From: Didymodactylos carnosus
Lineage: Eukaryota; Rotifera; Eurotatoria; Philodinida; Philodinidae
Direction: 5' to 3'
DNA: 54,595 bases
Assembly (NCBI GenBank): GCA_905250885.1
Contig: CAJNOQ010000333.1
Span: 1 to 54,595 of the forward strand
The position numbers and the translations under genes were made by a program. Shown here piece after piece: positions 45,643 to 54,595 of the stretch. Position 1 is the stretch's first letter. Every line of letters begins with the position of its first letter. Below the pieces are notes generated by a model. It searched no databases, was not told the DNA's origin, and saw only the letters and a program-made list of their open reading frames with translations.

Positions 45643-47090
45643 AATAATTTCATTTAAATGGTTACATTATTTGTTCGAACAAGTAGATCTATCTCAATCT
45701 GTTCTATATCTCTCATCTCCCATTTGAACATTTAAAAAAAAAACTCACTTGTAAACAAACGTAGTTGTATTGATATTATTGTACATGTCTTGTAGTTAGT
45801 GTTTATTTTCTTCATGTGATTTGTTTATTAACGTGTAGTATTTTGAATTGGTGACTTTTTTTTTTCTCACTGCGAGCATAACGATTAAGTCATTTATTTT
45901 CTTTTTGTAGTGCGCATATTTTCTTGTATGTATTAATTGCTATATTCATCTGCTTTTAGTTCTTTTTCCTTCTTTTTTTTTATTATGTGAATATATATTA
46001 TCTATTTCATGTATCATATTTTATGTATAAAGCAAAAGAACAACAGTAGCCTGATTGAACATATTATATTCTTTTTGCTTGTGTAAATAGATTCATGTAG
46101 ATATAGAGTTATGTATTTAGAAATAAACTTAAAACTTACAAAAAAAAATGAGAAATTTAAACTCAAAAAAATGACTCACTGATAAGATAGAGTCATATTA
46201 TAATGTGTATGCATTTGCTATAAATTGAATCTTTTAGACTGTTTGAAGTCTATATTACGCATTTTATTCATCTGCTGCATGATGAATGTCAATGAGATAA
46301 AGTATGAAGAAATTTGATTGCATATAACTTATTAATATTACAAGCAGAAAAATAAGAAGAAAATCATCTAAGTTAAATTGAGATTCTTGTGTTGGTTTCT
46401 AGTTGTTGTCATTGTTACTATCTGACTTTTGGTTGAGAAGTAAAGTATCAATTTTCTTTCCGGGTATCAATAACCATCATGTGGATTCTCTTTTATTCAG
46501 CAAATTATAGTTAGTCTCAATTCTATTTATCACCAGCTGAATTATTACAAATAACACTTTTTAATTTACTATACTGAACCAGAGTAAGTACATATAAATA
46601 ATCCTTCAATATACAAAGTTGTGAGATTGTCGGTTCCCTTGTATTTCTACCGAGTGTTCAAAAATGGTTGCTCATTTTTTTTTGTTTGCATATATCTCAC
46701 TCCAAAAATATAATAAAATTTTCTTTACAAAAAACATATTGAATATTTTTCTATATATCTTAAGAATAAGAGAATATGGAGGAAATACTGTGAATTTGCG
46801 ATCTTGAGTACTTCCCAGTCAAAATAACAGTTTTTTATTTTATTCCTTCCATTTTGCGATATACACAAAGAGAAGATAGCCATTTTGAAGCATTCGAAAA
46901 ACTGTATGGTAAGGTTTTAAATTATTTGTCATCAAAAGCGATTGGAAGCAAATTTTCTTTTTGCTAAAAATCATCATTCCAGGTCGAAGTAATGGGTGAC
47001 TTAAGGAAATTTTTCAAGCTTGGCCAAAATCGAACATTTTGAGGTCAGATTTGTTTTATTTTGAAGGAAAATAGCTCTGCTTTTACATCC
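45643..47090. other. MAF1 3' UTR and intergenic, no gene seen
   Basis: T-rich 3' UTR with the MAF1 poly(A) signal AATAAA at 46122-46127, then about 950 bp without recognisable coding or repeat structure. Confidence 0.5.
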
Positions 47091-47094
47091 GAAT

Positions 47095-48325
47095 GATTGA
47101 TTTGATTTGATTTGATTTGACAGAAAAGCGCGAAGGAGCCCTTATGATTACTATCACCCTAAAGGACAAATAAAAGAACAACTAAGGGGTAGAGAAGAGA
47201 AAGAAAAAAATAGATGTAAATTTATATTTCCAAGAAATCCTTTAGCTTTTGCTTAAATGACCTAATTGATGGTGCAGTCACAACTTCATCAGGTAGCCCA
47301 TTCCACTTCGTTGCCGTACAATGAAAGAAAGAGTACATTATTGTGTACGTCCGTATATTGTCATTAATATGTACAGCTTGAGAATGGATCAACCTTTCAG
47401 ATCGTCTGTTTATGTTTAATTGAATTCGATTCATGTGTGACAAAATGGAATGATTATTTAAAATTTTGTAGTAATGAAGTAAACGGAAGTATTTTCTTCT
47501 TTTATATAAATTAGGTAAATTAAGTTTTTGCAACAGCAAAGGTACAGAACCATCAAACTTTTTAAGTATAAGTTTGGCTGCTAATTTAATTACAGAATCA
47601 ATACGCGAATTATGGTGGGGAAATTTAGTATCGTAAACAATTGAGCAGTAGTCTAGTTTACTCAAAATGTAAGCGTTGAATATTGATAGACGAATAATAG
47701 AAGATACAATCTTAAAACATCGGTATAAGCCTCCTAATCTCCTACGACACACAAGAACAAGATCGTCAATATAATCACCCATGTCTAAATTTGAAGATAA
47801 ACGAAGACGAAGAAGTATCACTGATGATTCTTTTTTAATTAATGAGCCATCTATGGTGAAAGAATACGCTTTGTTTTGAGGTCTGTGCGAAAAAAGTAAT
47901 CATGAACATTTACTGTAATTTAACGACATCATACATTTATACGATCAATATTTTCCTGACAGACTGGAACTGGATAAAGAGCAGAAGCTGGACTTAACAA
48001 AGAACAGTTATCTGCAAATAAGGTGGATGATGCAGGTGGTACAGTAACAGCTGGCAGGTCGTTTATGAAAATGAAGAAAAGAAGTGGTCCAAGGGTAGAA
48101 CCTTGTGGCACTCCAGATGTACTCGAATAAAAGTTTCTAATTCTACCTGCTGACAACGATTAGATAGATAACTAGAGAACCACATAAATGTAGAAAGGAA
48201 AGAGTTCAATAGTTTCATAGAGATAAAAACCTGTTCAATGACTAACAAAAAATTTACAGGCATAAAAGTAAATATTGTATTTGAATTCTTCAAAAAAGAC
48301 TTTATAAACATCAACTTTTAGCATT
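47095..48325 (-). mobile_element. Decayed LINE (family B), RT and C-terminal region
   Basis: On the minus strand: a broken upstream RT segment at 48314-48160 (STFMWFSSYLSNRCQQVELE), a frameshift, SGVPQGSTLGPLLFFIFIND with FADN instead of the catalytic FADD (48156-47929), a stretch with stops, then a post-RT segment at 47821-47222 (NAYILSKLDYCSIVYD, LPNLYKRRKYFRLLHYYKIL, TATKWNGLPDEVVTAPSIRS). The 3' end is a run of TTTGA units at about 47093-47120. It is 5'-truncated, frameshifted and mutated in the active site, so it is dead. The architecture resembles jockey/CR1-like elements. Confidence 0.8.
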
Positions 48326-48329
48326 TTTT

Positions 48330-49150
48330 TCATCAAGCACTTGCAATTCTCTGAGAAGATTTTCAAACCGTCTTTCTCAAAGTTCTTGTATTGAGCGAAC
48401 GTTATTTAATAAGACTCGCAGATTTTGTTTCTTCCTTCACGGTGCGGTAAGATGTTTTGCAGGTGCTATACAGGAGAACTTTGAGTTGAAAGTTATAGGA
48501 AAATAGACATACAGTGATAGTAGAAGTGGTGGTTTTGATAGATACATACAATGTAGTTTCTTAGCACTCGAATCAGCTAAAGAGCTGCTATTTTCAGAAA
48601 ACTCTTAGTTTTTAGAGCTCTACCACTTGTGTATGACCTACTCGCTAAAAGCGCTTTTAACCGTTGAGATATTTCATATGGACTTATCACGCAAAACACT
48701 GGAAGCCTTCAAAAACATGTGAGTTTTTTGATAAAAAATTCATTTTAAACTTTTCTATTTATGTTATGTTGGATATACTATGTGAGACAGAGAAATGAAA
48801 GTAATCATCCATTCATGTCGCGAGAGGTGGATAAGTCCAAGGTCGGACTTGAAGCTTTTTTTGACGAACTTGGACTTGTGGATATTTTATCCAGTCCGTC
48901 TGAAGTCCAAGCGATTCAAATCTATCACAGTCAACAATGGGGTGGGTATAATTTGATATCTACTTTGTTAATTATTTTGTTGTCAAACAGGCATCTAATG
49001 TATGTAATGCAAAAACCACTATGAACTTGGATTTCGAAATGGTCAGACTTAGCCACTTCTGCATGTCGCGTCAGCTAATAGACGAGCAAGTTCGGAATGA
49101 GTAAAAATAGTTAGAGTCCGGTTTCCGAAAACGAAAAAAAGAAAGGAATG
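48330..49150. other. Intergenic, no gene seen
   Basis: The plus ORF 48761-49024 has no motif and overlaps a short self-complementary stretch (AAGTCCAAGGTCGGACTT) near 48834. Nothing else was recognised. Confidence 0.45.
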
Positions 49151-49155
49151 AATTG

Positions 49156-49392
49156 TTTTCATGCATACAATCATCATCGAAATAGAATTATTTCTCAAAT
49201 TTCGAATCATATATCTTCACAATTGAACGACTCAAATCAAATTCATTAATATAGTCATCAATATAAAATCAAATTTTGTTTTAGAGTTAGTTCATTTCAT
49301 TAGGATCAGTTGTAGAATCAGACTGAGCATTATCATCAATTACAACATGTAATAATATTCAACATTTACTGCAATAAGGTGAAATAATACAA
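49156..49392 (+). repeat. Left arm of a 235-bp inverted repeat
   Basis: Reverse complement of 52569-52803, with no difference found by eye over about 230 bp (TTTTCATGCATACAATCATC ... GGTGAAATAATACA). Weaker similarity extends inward for about 50 bp (GATCGAAGGTGCCCAATCAA against GATTGAAGGTTCTCAATCGA). The arms enclose 3.2 kb that includes an orphan exon. Near-identity implies a recent origin, gene conversion, or an assembly artefact. Confidence 0.85.
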
Positions 49393-49514
49393 TTATTGCA
49401 CATAAACCAAGATCGAAGGTGCCCAATCAACTGTACTGCAATACAAAATTGACCGGAGAGAGTTGTATAGCAGACATGACTTTCGGCGCTAACCGCGGGT
49501 TTTCAATGTAAAGA

Positions 49515-49620
49515 AACTCATGTGATTTTGTAAAATGGTTGAAAAAATTGGTCGAGGAGGACCTGGTTTTTCGATTTAGGCACTTCATTTCAGATTTAGA
49601 TCGAAACTAATATCGTGTGA
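49515..49620 (+). repeat. Diverged direct repeat, copy 1
   Basis: The pattern TTGTAAAATGGTTGAAAAAA, TTGGTC, GATTTTCGAT-like and TTTAGATCGAAACTAATATC recurs, diverged, at about 52325-52450 in the same orientation. This nests a direct repeat just inside the inverted arms. Confidence 0.5.
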
Positions 49621-50416
49621 AAAAACAGTATTGAGACGCGCTTTCCATATTTTTTTCTACTCACAGGAAACGTCTTTAGTCTTTTCTGAAACCGTAGGCA
49701 TTCCGTTAAATACTGGAATAAAATACGTTGCTTTTCTAAAGCTGTCACTTCGTACGCGAAAGTGGTATTAATCGATCGCTAGACAACTTTCGAAAGCAGT
49801 TTTCTGGCCAGTTTCTTACTAAAAAGATTTCAACTGACAATTTCTTTTGATTTGTACAAAAAGTAGAATTAGGAGTTTTTTTCATAGTGTACACGTGTAC
49901 GTGCACTAAACTTATTTTCTCTTTCGTCGACCTCTTTCAAAAACATAGGCTCTTTGTTTAACAGAACGTAAAATAGAGAGTGACTATCTTTGGATAAGTT
50001 GAAGAACATAAATCTTCTCTCTTTCTACGAGTTATGCACTGTTTAGTTTCTTTTTTCTCCGTACGAAACAAAAGATCGTAGATATAATGACAATAGTACA
50101 AGATTTATTTAAAATTAAATTAAATTAAGACATTTAAGAAAAGTAAGTAAGTAACATTTTTTTGTTTCTAAAAGACTCTGTTATATTTTTGTATTCAATC
50201 GTCTTATTCCTGTGTCAGTTGATGTTGTAAAAATTCATCTAAAAAATATACGTGCCTAATTCTTCTAAAAAATGGGAGCAAAGATTGCTGAAAAAATGTC
50301 AACTTGATAGTTGTTGTCCAGAACGCTTATGGCTTCTGAACAGAAGCTCTGACCTAACTATTCAGGTGATTAGCTAAAAAGGTTTTCGTCAACAAATATG
50401 TTTTCTTTCTTTCTAG

Positions 50417-50871
50417 TGTCAACTGAAATTCCTACTTCCACCTCATCTGCATATCCCAGTGATGATTTTTCATCTACAATTCAAACAAAAGATTTTATTG
50501 GTCTTACTATTGGCATTATTTTAGTTTTATTCGTTATTCTCATGGTTGTTATCTGTAAATGGTCACAATGTTCATGTTTAAAAAAGCGCAACAACGCTCA
50601 TCATTCAATTCTTCCACCGGCATCAACAACAACAACAACGTCGACACCTCTCCATCATCAAGAATCGGATATGTTACGTCGATCATTTAATACTGCTCAC
50701 AATCAAAATTATTCTTCACCTAGATTTCGTTTAGATAACATCGTTCCACCACAGGTACCATTGAAGACAGCAACGTTACATATACAACCACATGTTGTAC
50801 CACGAATATCGATTAGTCCACAAGTTTCAGGATCATCGCTTACTAATCAACAGTATACACCATACAAATAA
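50417..50871 (+). CDS. Last exon of a single-pass membrane protein (orphan exon)
   Basis: A strong acceptor (TTTCTTTCTTTCTAG, ending 50416) opens a frame that ends at 50871. It encodes a Ser/Thr-rich stalk, one transmembrane helix (FIGLTIGIILVLFVILMVVIC), a Cys/Lys stop-transfer (KWSQCSCLKKRNN) and a 100-residue Ser/Pro/Thr/His-rich cytoplasmic tail. Domain order resembles the C-terminus of the LRR gene, but the sequence is not obviously homologous. I find no upstream exons in the 2 kb before it, so the extracellular part is either far upstream, outside the window or lost. It lies between the arms of the large inverted repeat, which raises the possibility of a captured or relocated gene fragment. 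Confidence 0.6.
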
Positions 50872-51885
50872 ATAAACAAACTTGCTTTATTTTAAACTTT
50901 AATTTTTCATGTTTGTTTGCATCTGTTATATTTTGCTTTTAAAAATGTTGATTCTTGATAGATTGTTTTTCAGACATTACCGATTTTTTGCGCAACCAGT
51001 CGTTTTTCGACTGTATCATACACGTCTTTGTGAAAAAGTTTATTCTTTTTGCATCATTTTGGATGCAAGCAGAACGTGCGATAATCAAAGTATTGACCAC
51101 GTATTAAAAGGCACTACAGGTAAGCCATGATCGATCAATCGATTGTACACTGATATAAAACTGATTGGAGAGACTTGTAGTGTAAATATTTTTCCGAGCT
51201 TTGAAGACCTGTAGATGCCATGCCCAAGCTGAAACTTCACAGAGATATTTAGAAAATTTTCCGAGAACGAAAACTTGAAGAATGGCAAAAAATCAGTCAA
51301 CATTACAAATTGTTGGGACTTCACACAACAGCGCGTAATGTGTATAACATGGTTCGTTTGTTGGCTTTCTTTCTCAATAAAAACAACTTAATTCAAGATT
51401 AAAATGCCTTGAAAATTATGAAAAATACTTTGATGTGTCTACCGAAATGACATCTTTCAATTACCACCTCTTTAGCTATTTCCGTTTTTACGAGGTACGT
51501 GTAGTGCTTAGTGGCCTTCTTTCGACTTTAGGTCAATTTTTTTATTTTTACAGCCCTAAAATAATAACTGTTATAATAATTTTGACACTCACCAAATCAG
51601 GGTTTCCGATTGTTTTTGATCAGGGTGAAGAGATTTTTATGGCAGACAGTCTTTTTAAAAAGTTGGCGGATAGATTTTTCTAAACATGCGAAACATTTGT
51701 AAAATGAATAGAACCTTTAAATAAAGGGTAATAAAAGGTTACACATTTTAGGCAGAACAAAATTTTTAAAATCTGACGGACAGTGCTGAAATTTAGAGTG
51801 GAGATATCCTCTACTTTTCTACCTTAATCGGAAACCCTGTACCAAAGTTAACCAATTGAATGGGCTATTTATTGCAAAAATTTGA
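50872..51885. other. Non-coding or decayed sequence, no gene seen
   Basis: Overlapping ORFs on both strands at 50909-51324, and one at 51435-51683, carry no motif I recognise. It may be decayed repeat sequence, given its position within the large inverted repeat. Confidence 0.4.
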
Positions 51886-51897
51886 GACCACCATGTA

Positions 51898-52176
51898 GAG
51901 CCCTACATCAGGATTTTTTCGGGATTGAGTATTCGTACAATAGATAACTAAGTTCGAATGCTAAATTTTTTCCGAGTTGCACGATTGGCAGCGAATCAAA
52001 TTCTCTACCAACCCGTTGACCTTTACTCTGAGGCCAAACATAAACCATCTTTGAAAAGGGACTCTTTTGCTAGAGAATCTCTCTATCAATCATGTACCTC
52101 GATAAAAGTTTAGCATTCGAACTCAATTATCTATTGCAAGAATACTCAATCCAAAAAAATCCCGATGCAGGACTCA
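51898..52176. mobile_element. Fold-back element FB5
   Basis: Arms of about 72 bp: GATTTTTTCGGGATTGAGTA, CAATAGATAACTAAGTTCGA and ATGCTAAATTTTTT on the left pair with TTAGCATTCGAACTCAATTA and TCTATTGCAAGAATACTCAA on the right, with about ten differences. The centre carries a further small palindrome. Non-coding, MITE-like, nested inside the larger inverted repeat. Confidence 0.75.
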
Positions 52177-52324
52177 ACCACCATGACCTTTCGTTGTGAT
52201 TAGGCATCAGCGTGAAGCCTCGTAAAAACAAGTCTTTGCGTTTTTAATGCAATTTTCTTCTCGTTGACGGCAAATTTCTGGATATTTCATCAGTGATAAA
52301 TAACATCGACTGATAAAACGAAAC

Positions 52325-52450
52325 TTATGAAATTGTATAAAATGATTGAGAAAATTGGTCCAAATTTTTGAGCAAAACGGCATGATTTTCGATCAGTATT
52401 CAACGATTTATGAACTTCAATTGAACTTTAGATCAAGACTAATATCATCT
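52325..52450 (+). repeat. Diverged direct repeat, copy 2
   Basis: Counterpart of 49515-49620: TATAAAATGATTGAGAAAAT, TTGGTC and TTTAGATCAAGACTAATATC. Confidence 0.5.
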
Positions 52451-52568
52451 TTGGAGTCGGCAGCGAGAAGTAAGTATAGAGGTATCGTTCGAGTTAGATG
52501 ACTGAACAATCTTTTTTGTTCAAAATTAAAGTACAGTCGATTGAGAACCTTCAATCTTGGCACTAACT

Positions 52569-52803
52569 GTATTATTTCACCTTATTGCAGTAAATGTTGA
52601 ATATTATTACATGTTGTAATTGATGATAATGCTCAGTCTGATTCTACAACTGATCCTAATGAAATGAACTAACTCTAAAACAAAATTTGATTTTATATTG
52701 ATGACTATATTAATGAATTTGATTTGAGTCGTTCAATTGTGAAGATATATGATTCGAAATTTGAGAAATAATTCTATTTCGATGATGATTGTATGCATGA
52801 AAA
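52569..52803 (-). repeat. Right arm of the 235-bp inverted repeat
   Basis: Reverse complement of 49156-49392. The outer boundary is sharp: homology ends at ATGCATGAAAA on this side. Confidence 0.85.
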
Positions 52804-53061
52804 TAATCCATTTCTGCATTCATAAAAACCAATGCTTAAAATCTAATACAGTCTCTAGCATGCTAGAGACTTCTAACATAAGTTTACAACCAGAAATTTT
52901 CAATCTGTTAGAATTTTATCCAAATCAATCATCTTGAATCAATCGACGGTAAATCTGTAATTTTCTTTAATATTCGGAAGAAGGATAGATTTGGGATTAA
53001 TGAATTCACGGATGGTTTATAGATATAAATAAATCGAACTTCCTTTACGCCAAATCAAGAT

Positions 53062-53184
53062 ATGGATTTCGATGAATGTTTTGGTGGTTATTGTTTTTGT
53101 AAACCATTGACAAGAGCCATTGATGGACTCATTAATAACATACATGGAGTGAACATCGATAACAATAATCAATTGATATCTTAA
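53062..53184 (+). CDS. Short ORF of 40 residues, possible exon
   Basis: ATG 53062 to TAA 53184. The peptide (MDFDECFGGYCFCKPLTRAI...) has balanced composition and a Cys cluster unlike the T-rich chance ORFs around it. I recognise no family and see no clear splice partners. It could be an exon or chance. Confidence 0.25.
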   Translation: MDFDECFGGYCFCKPLTRAIDGLINNIHGVNIDNNNQLIS

Positions 53185-53208
53185 TCACTTATTTAAAACT
53201 CATTAATA

Positions 53209-53424
53209 TTACAGCAATGTCAAAAGAGCAATGTGAAGAATATTTTGTAAAGATGAATACCGATAGCGTTTTTCTCGTATCGTTCTAGAGTCGAACACTG
53301 ATGAATGGAAATGATCTATTCGATTACGAATGTTTTGTGCATCATTCAATACTGTTGTGAACGAGTCTGTATAATCACTCTCTACTTCTTGTCCTTGTAT
53401 TGCATTCTCATTCTTTGAGTGCAT
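53209..53424 (-). CDS. Possible first exon, unidentified
   Basis: Minus-strand ATG at 53424 followed by a hydrophilic stretch (MHSKNENAIQGQEVESDYTD..TTVLNDAQNIRNRIDHFHSS) of protein-like composition. A donor-like GTATTC follows KRYR near 53260, after which the translation becomes Leu-rich and unconvincing. No upstream acceptor with a good pyrimidine tract. Unidentified. Confidence 0.3.
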   Translation of the reverse strand: MHSKNENAIQGQEVESDYTDSFTTVLNDAQNIRNRIDHFHSSVFDSRTIREKRYRYSSLQNILHIALLTLL

Positions 53425-53894
53425 TTCGAAGTTCTAGTCACTGTTATTATTGCATTTGATTGTTGATATTGTTTGTTAATGTAAGAAGAAATAAATTATA
53501 ATTAAAAAAATACACGTTAGAAATATTTCAGACAGTTTCCTACATCTTTTTTTGCATAAACAAATCTGACTAGGTCCATTATTTCAATTGTTGTTCCACT
53601 ATTCGCAGATGTCCAGTGAGAAAAAGAGCCAAAATCGATTAAATGATGCCTTGTTCAAAACTTATTTCTTTTGTTTTCAGCGATTTAATAGTTAATAAAC
53701 TGAAGAAGAGAATAGTAGTCAGCTGTTATATAACAGTCTTACTTACGTTTTATTTTGGTTCTAAATACAAATTTTCGATCATTTTTTTAATATATTTGAC
53801 ATGTCAAGGCTGACAGGCATAAATCTACACCTGATAATGTTTCATAATCACTAGTTTTTTTGAATAATTTGTGATTCAAAGTTTACCATCCAGT

Positions 53895-54445
53895 TTACCT
53901 TTCTTTTATTCTTCCGAAATTTGACTATTGCTGTGCCGTTTGTGATAGTTCTTTTTCTCCTTTTGTTCTTAATTCTATAAATAGATTTGCTGTTCTTATT
54001 ATTTCACATAAATTTGCCTATCGCAGTTCTCATTCTTCTATCGTTTCTCAACTATTTCTTCCAAATTTGCCACTTCATCGCTAGTATTTTAGACTTGTTC
54101 ACTCCTTTAAAATTTATCAGTAACGCTTTTCCTTCTCAAACTTCAAATTATTCTTTTTTCGATCAACATCGATCCTTTCTTGTTCTTTATTGTTTACCAA
54201 AAAAGCACTTTCCAATTTTTTGATTTTACAATGTTTGGTTATCTATATTCTAGCATTCTCAGTTTGTTTTGTTCTATGATTTTATCTTTTATTTTGTTTC
54301 TTTTATTTATTTATTTTTTTCTAGTTTATATATTGTTTCTATAAGTTTACTGGTATGTCTGATATACGTGGCAGAGTTCGACTTATAGGTCGTAGACCTT
54401 GAGCGATCTCTCAATTGTCATAAATAAACTTAATTTGACGTTGTC
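53895..54445 (+). mobile_element. LINE 3' end, family A copy 3
   Basis: Translates to SFILPKFDYCCAVCDSSFSP ... LFLPNLPLHR, stop, YFRLVHSFKIYQ, a post-RT LINE segment with several stop codons. A long T-rich 3' UTR follows, ending in the family block: AGGTCGTAGACCTTGAGCGA, then CTCTCA and CATAAATAAACTT at about 54420-54430. It is the longest of the three family A copies here. All three keep the AGGTC-NNN-GACCT hairpin close to the end. Confidence 0.7.
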
Positions 54446-54595
54446 GATTAATTTCTAGATAAAAGACGAACTACTATCCATTTCAAAATAGAATGGCCGG
54501 TCAGTGTTGACCTTATAGCTTCGGAACGGTGATAGATAGAGAGGTGCGGTTTTCACCATTCGAAAGAGAAATATGGGGCTACGATACCCATGAAA
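54446..54595. other. Window end, no gene seen
   Basis: 150 bp without recognisable features. Confidence 0.5.

Noticed and set aside
48761..49024. 87-codon plus ORF
   Set aside because: No motif; part of it is a self-complementary stretch around AAGTCCAAGGTCGGACTT, so it is probably repeat-derived.
1..54595. CRISPR arrays, bacterial operons, integrases, telomeric repeats
   Set aside because: No regularly spaced direct repeats, no prokaryotic gene layout and no telomere-type tandem array was seen; intron-rich genes show nuclear eukaryotic DNA.

Overview
The window is nuclear DNA of an animal, AT-rich throughout. Its genes have short introns, many of 55-90 bases with GT-AG ends, TTA- and CAA-rich codon use, and clear animal orthologues: RPS9, MAF1, the NatC subunit NAA30 and a cytosolic carboxypeptidase of the CCP5/AGBL5 type. 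Style and repeat content suggest a rotifer, most likely a bdelloid, but this is inference; no species marker is present. No prokaryotic features (operons, Shine-Dalgarno sites, CRISPR) were seen.

Layout. 1-4.1 kb: an unidentified, probably broken minus-strand gene (217-852), pieces of a hAT-like element, a LINE 3' end and a decayed minus-strand LINE. 4.1-20.1 kb: a 16 kb AT-rich desert without recognisable genes, holding microsatellites and one good hairpin. 20.1-25.0 kb: an eight-exon gene for a 1076-residue leucine-rich-repeat membrane protein, with a 650-bp fold-back element in intron 1. 25.2-26.1 kb: NAA30 (minus), tail-to-tail with it. 26.1-29.3 kb: intergenic, with a GC-rich motif cluster. 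29.4-30.2 kb: RPS9 (minus, four exons, 194 residues). 30.3-34.05 kb: intergenic, with a LINE 3' end and a mariner-like element with very long inverted repeats. 34.08-34.58 kb: an intronless unidentified ORF. 35.1-42.25 kb: CCP5/AGBL5-like gene (minus, ten exons, 1095 residues), whose introns carry five small elements. 42.3-43.1 kb: a 786-bp hAT-like element in the divergent interval. 44.3-45.6 kb: MAF1 (plus, seven exons, 237 residues). 47.1-48.3 kb: a decayed LINE. 49.15-52.8 kb: a pair of seemingly identical 235-bp inverted repeats around an orphan membrane-protein last exon. 53.9-54.45 kb: a third LINE 3' end of the first family.

The identified genes are housekeeping genes with no common pathway: translation (RPS9), RNA polymerase III repression (MAF1), N-terminal acetylation (NAA30), tubulin deglutamylation (CCP5) and a surface LRR protein. 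What unites the window is (a) a splice acceptor 13-24 nt before the start codon in six genes, suggesting trans-spliced leaders or 5' UTR introns, and (b) many small palindromic non-autonomous elements in introns and promoters. I found no convincing new enzymatic system. The most unusual items are the fold-back cluster in one CCP5 intron, the mariner element with 191-bp arms, the large inverted repeat and the shared 3' stem-loop of one LINE family.
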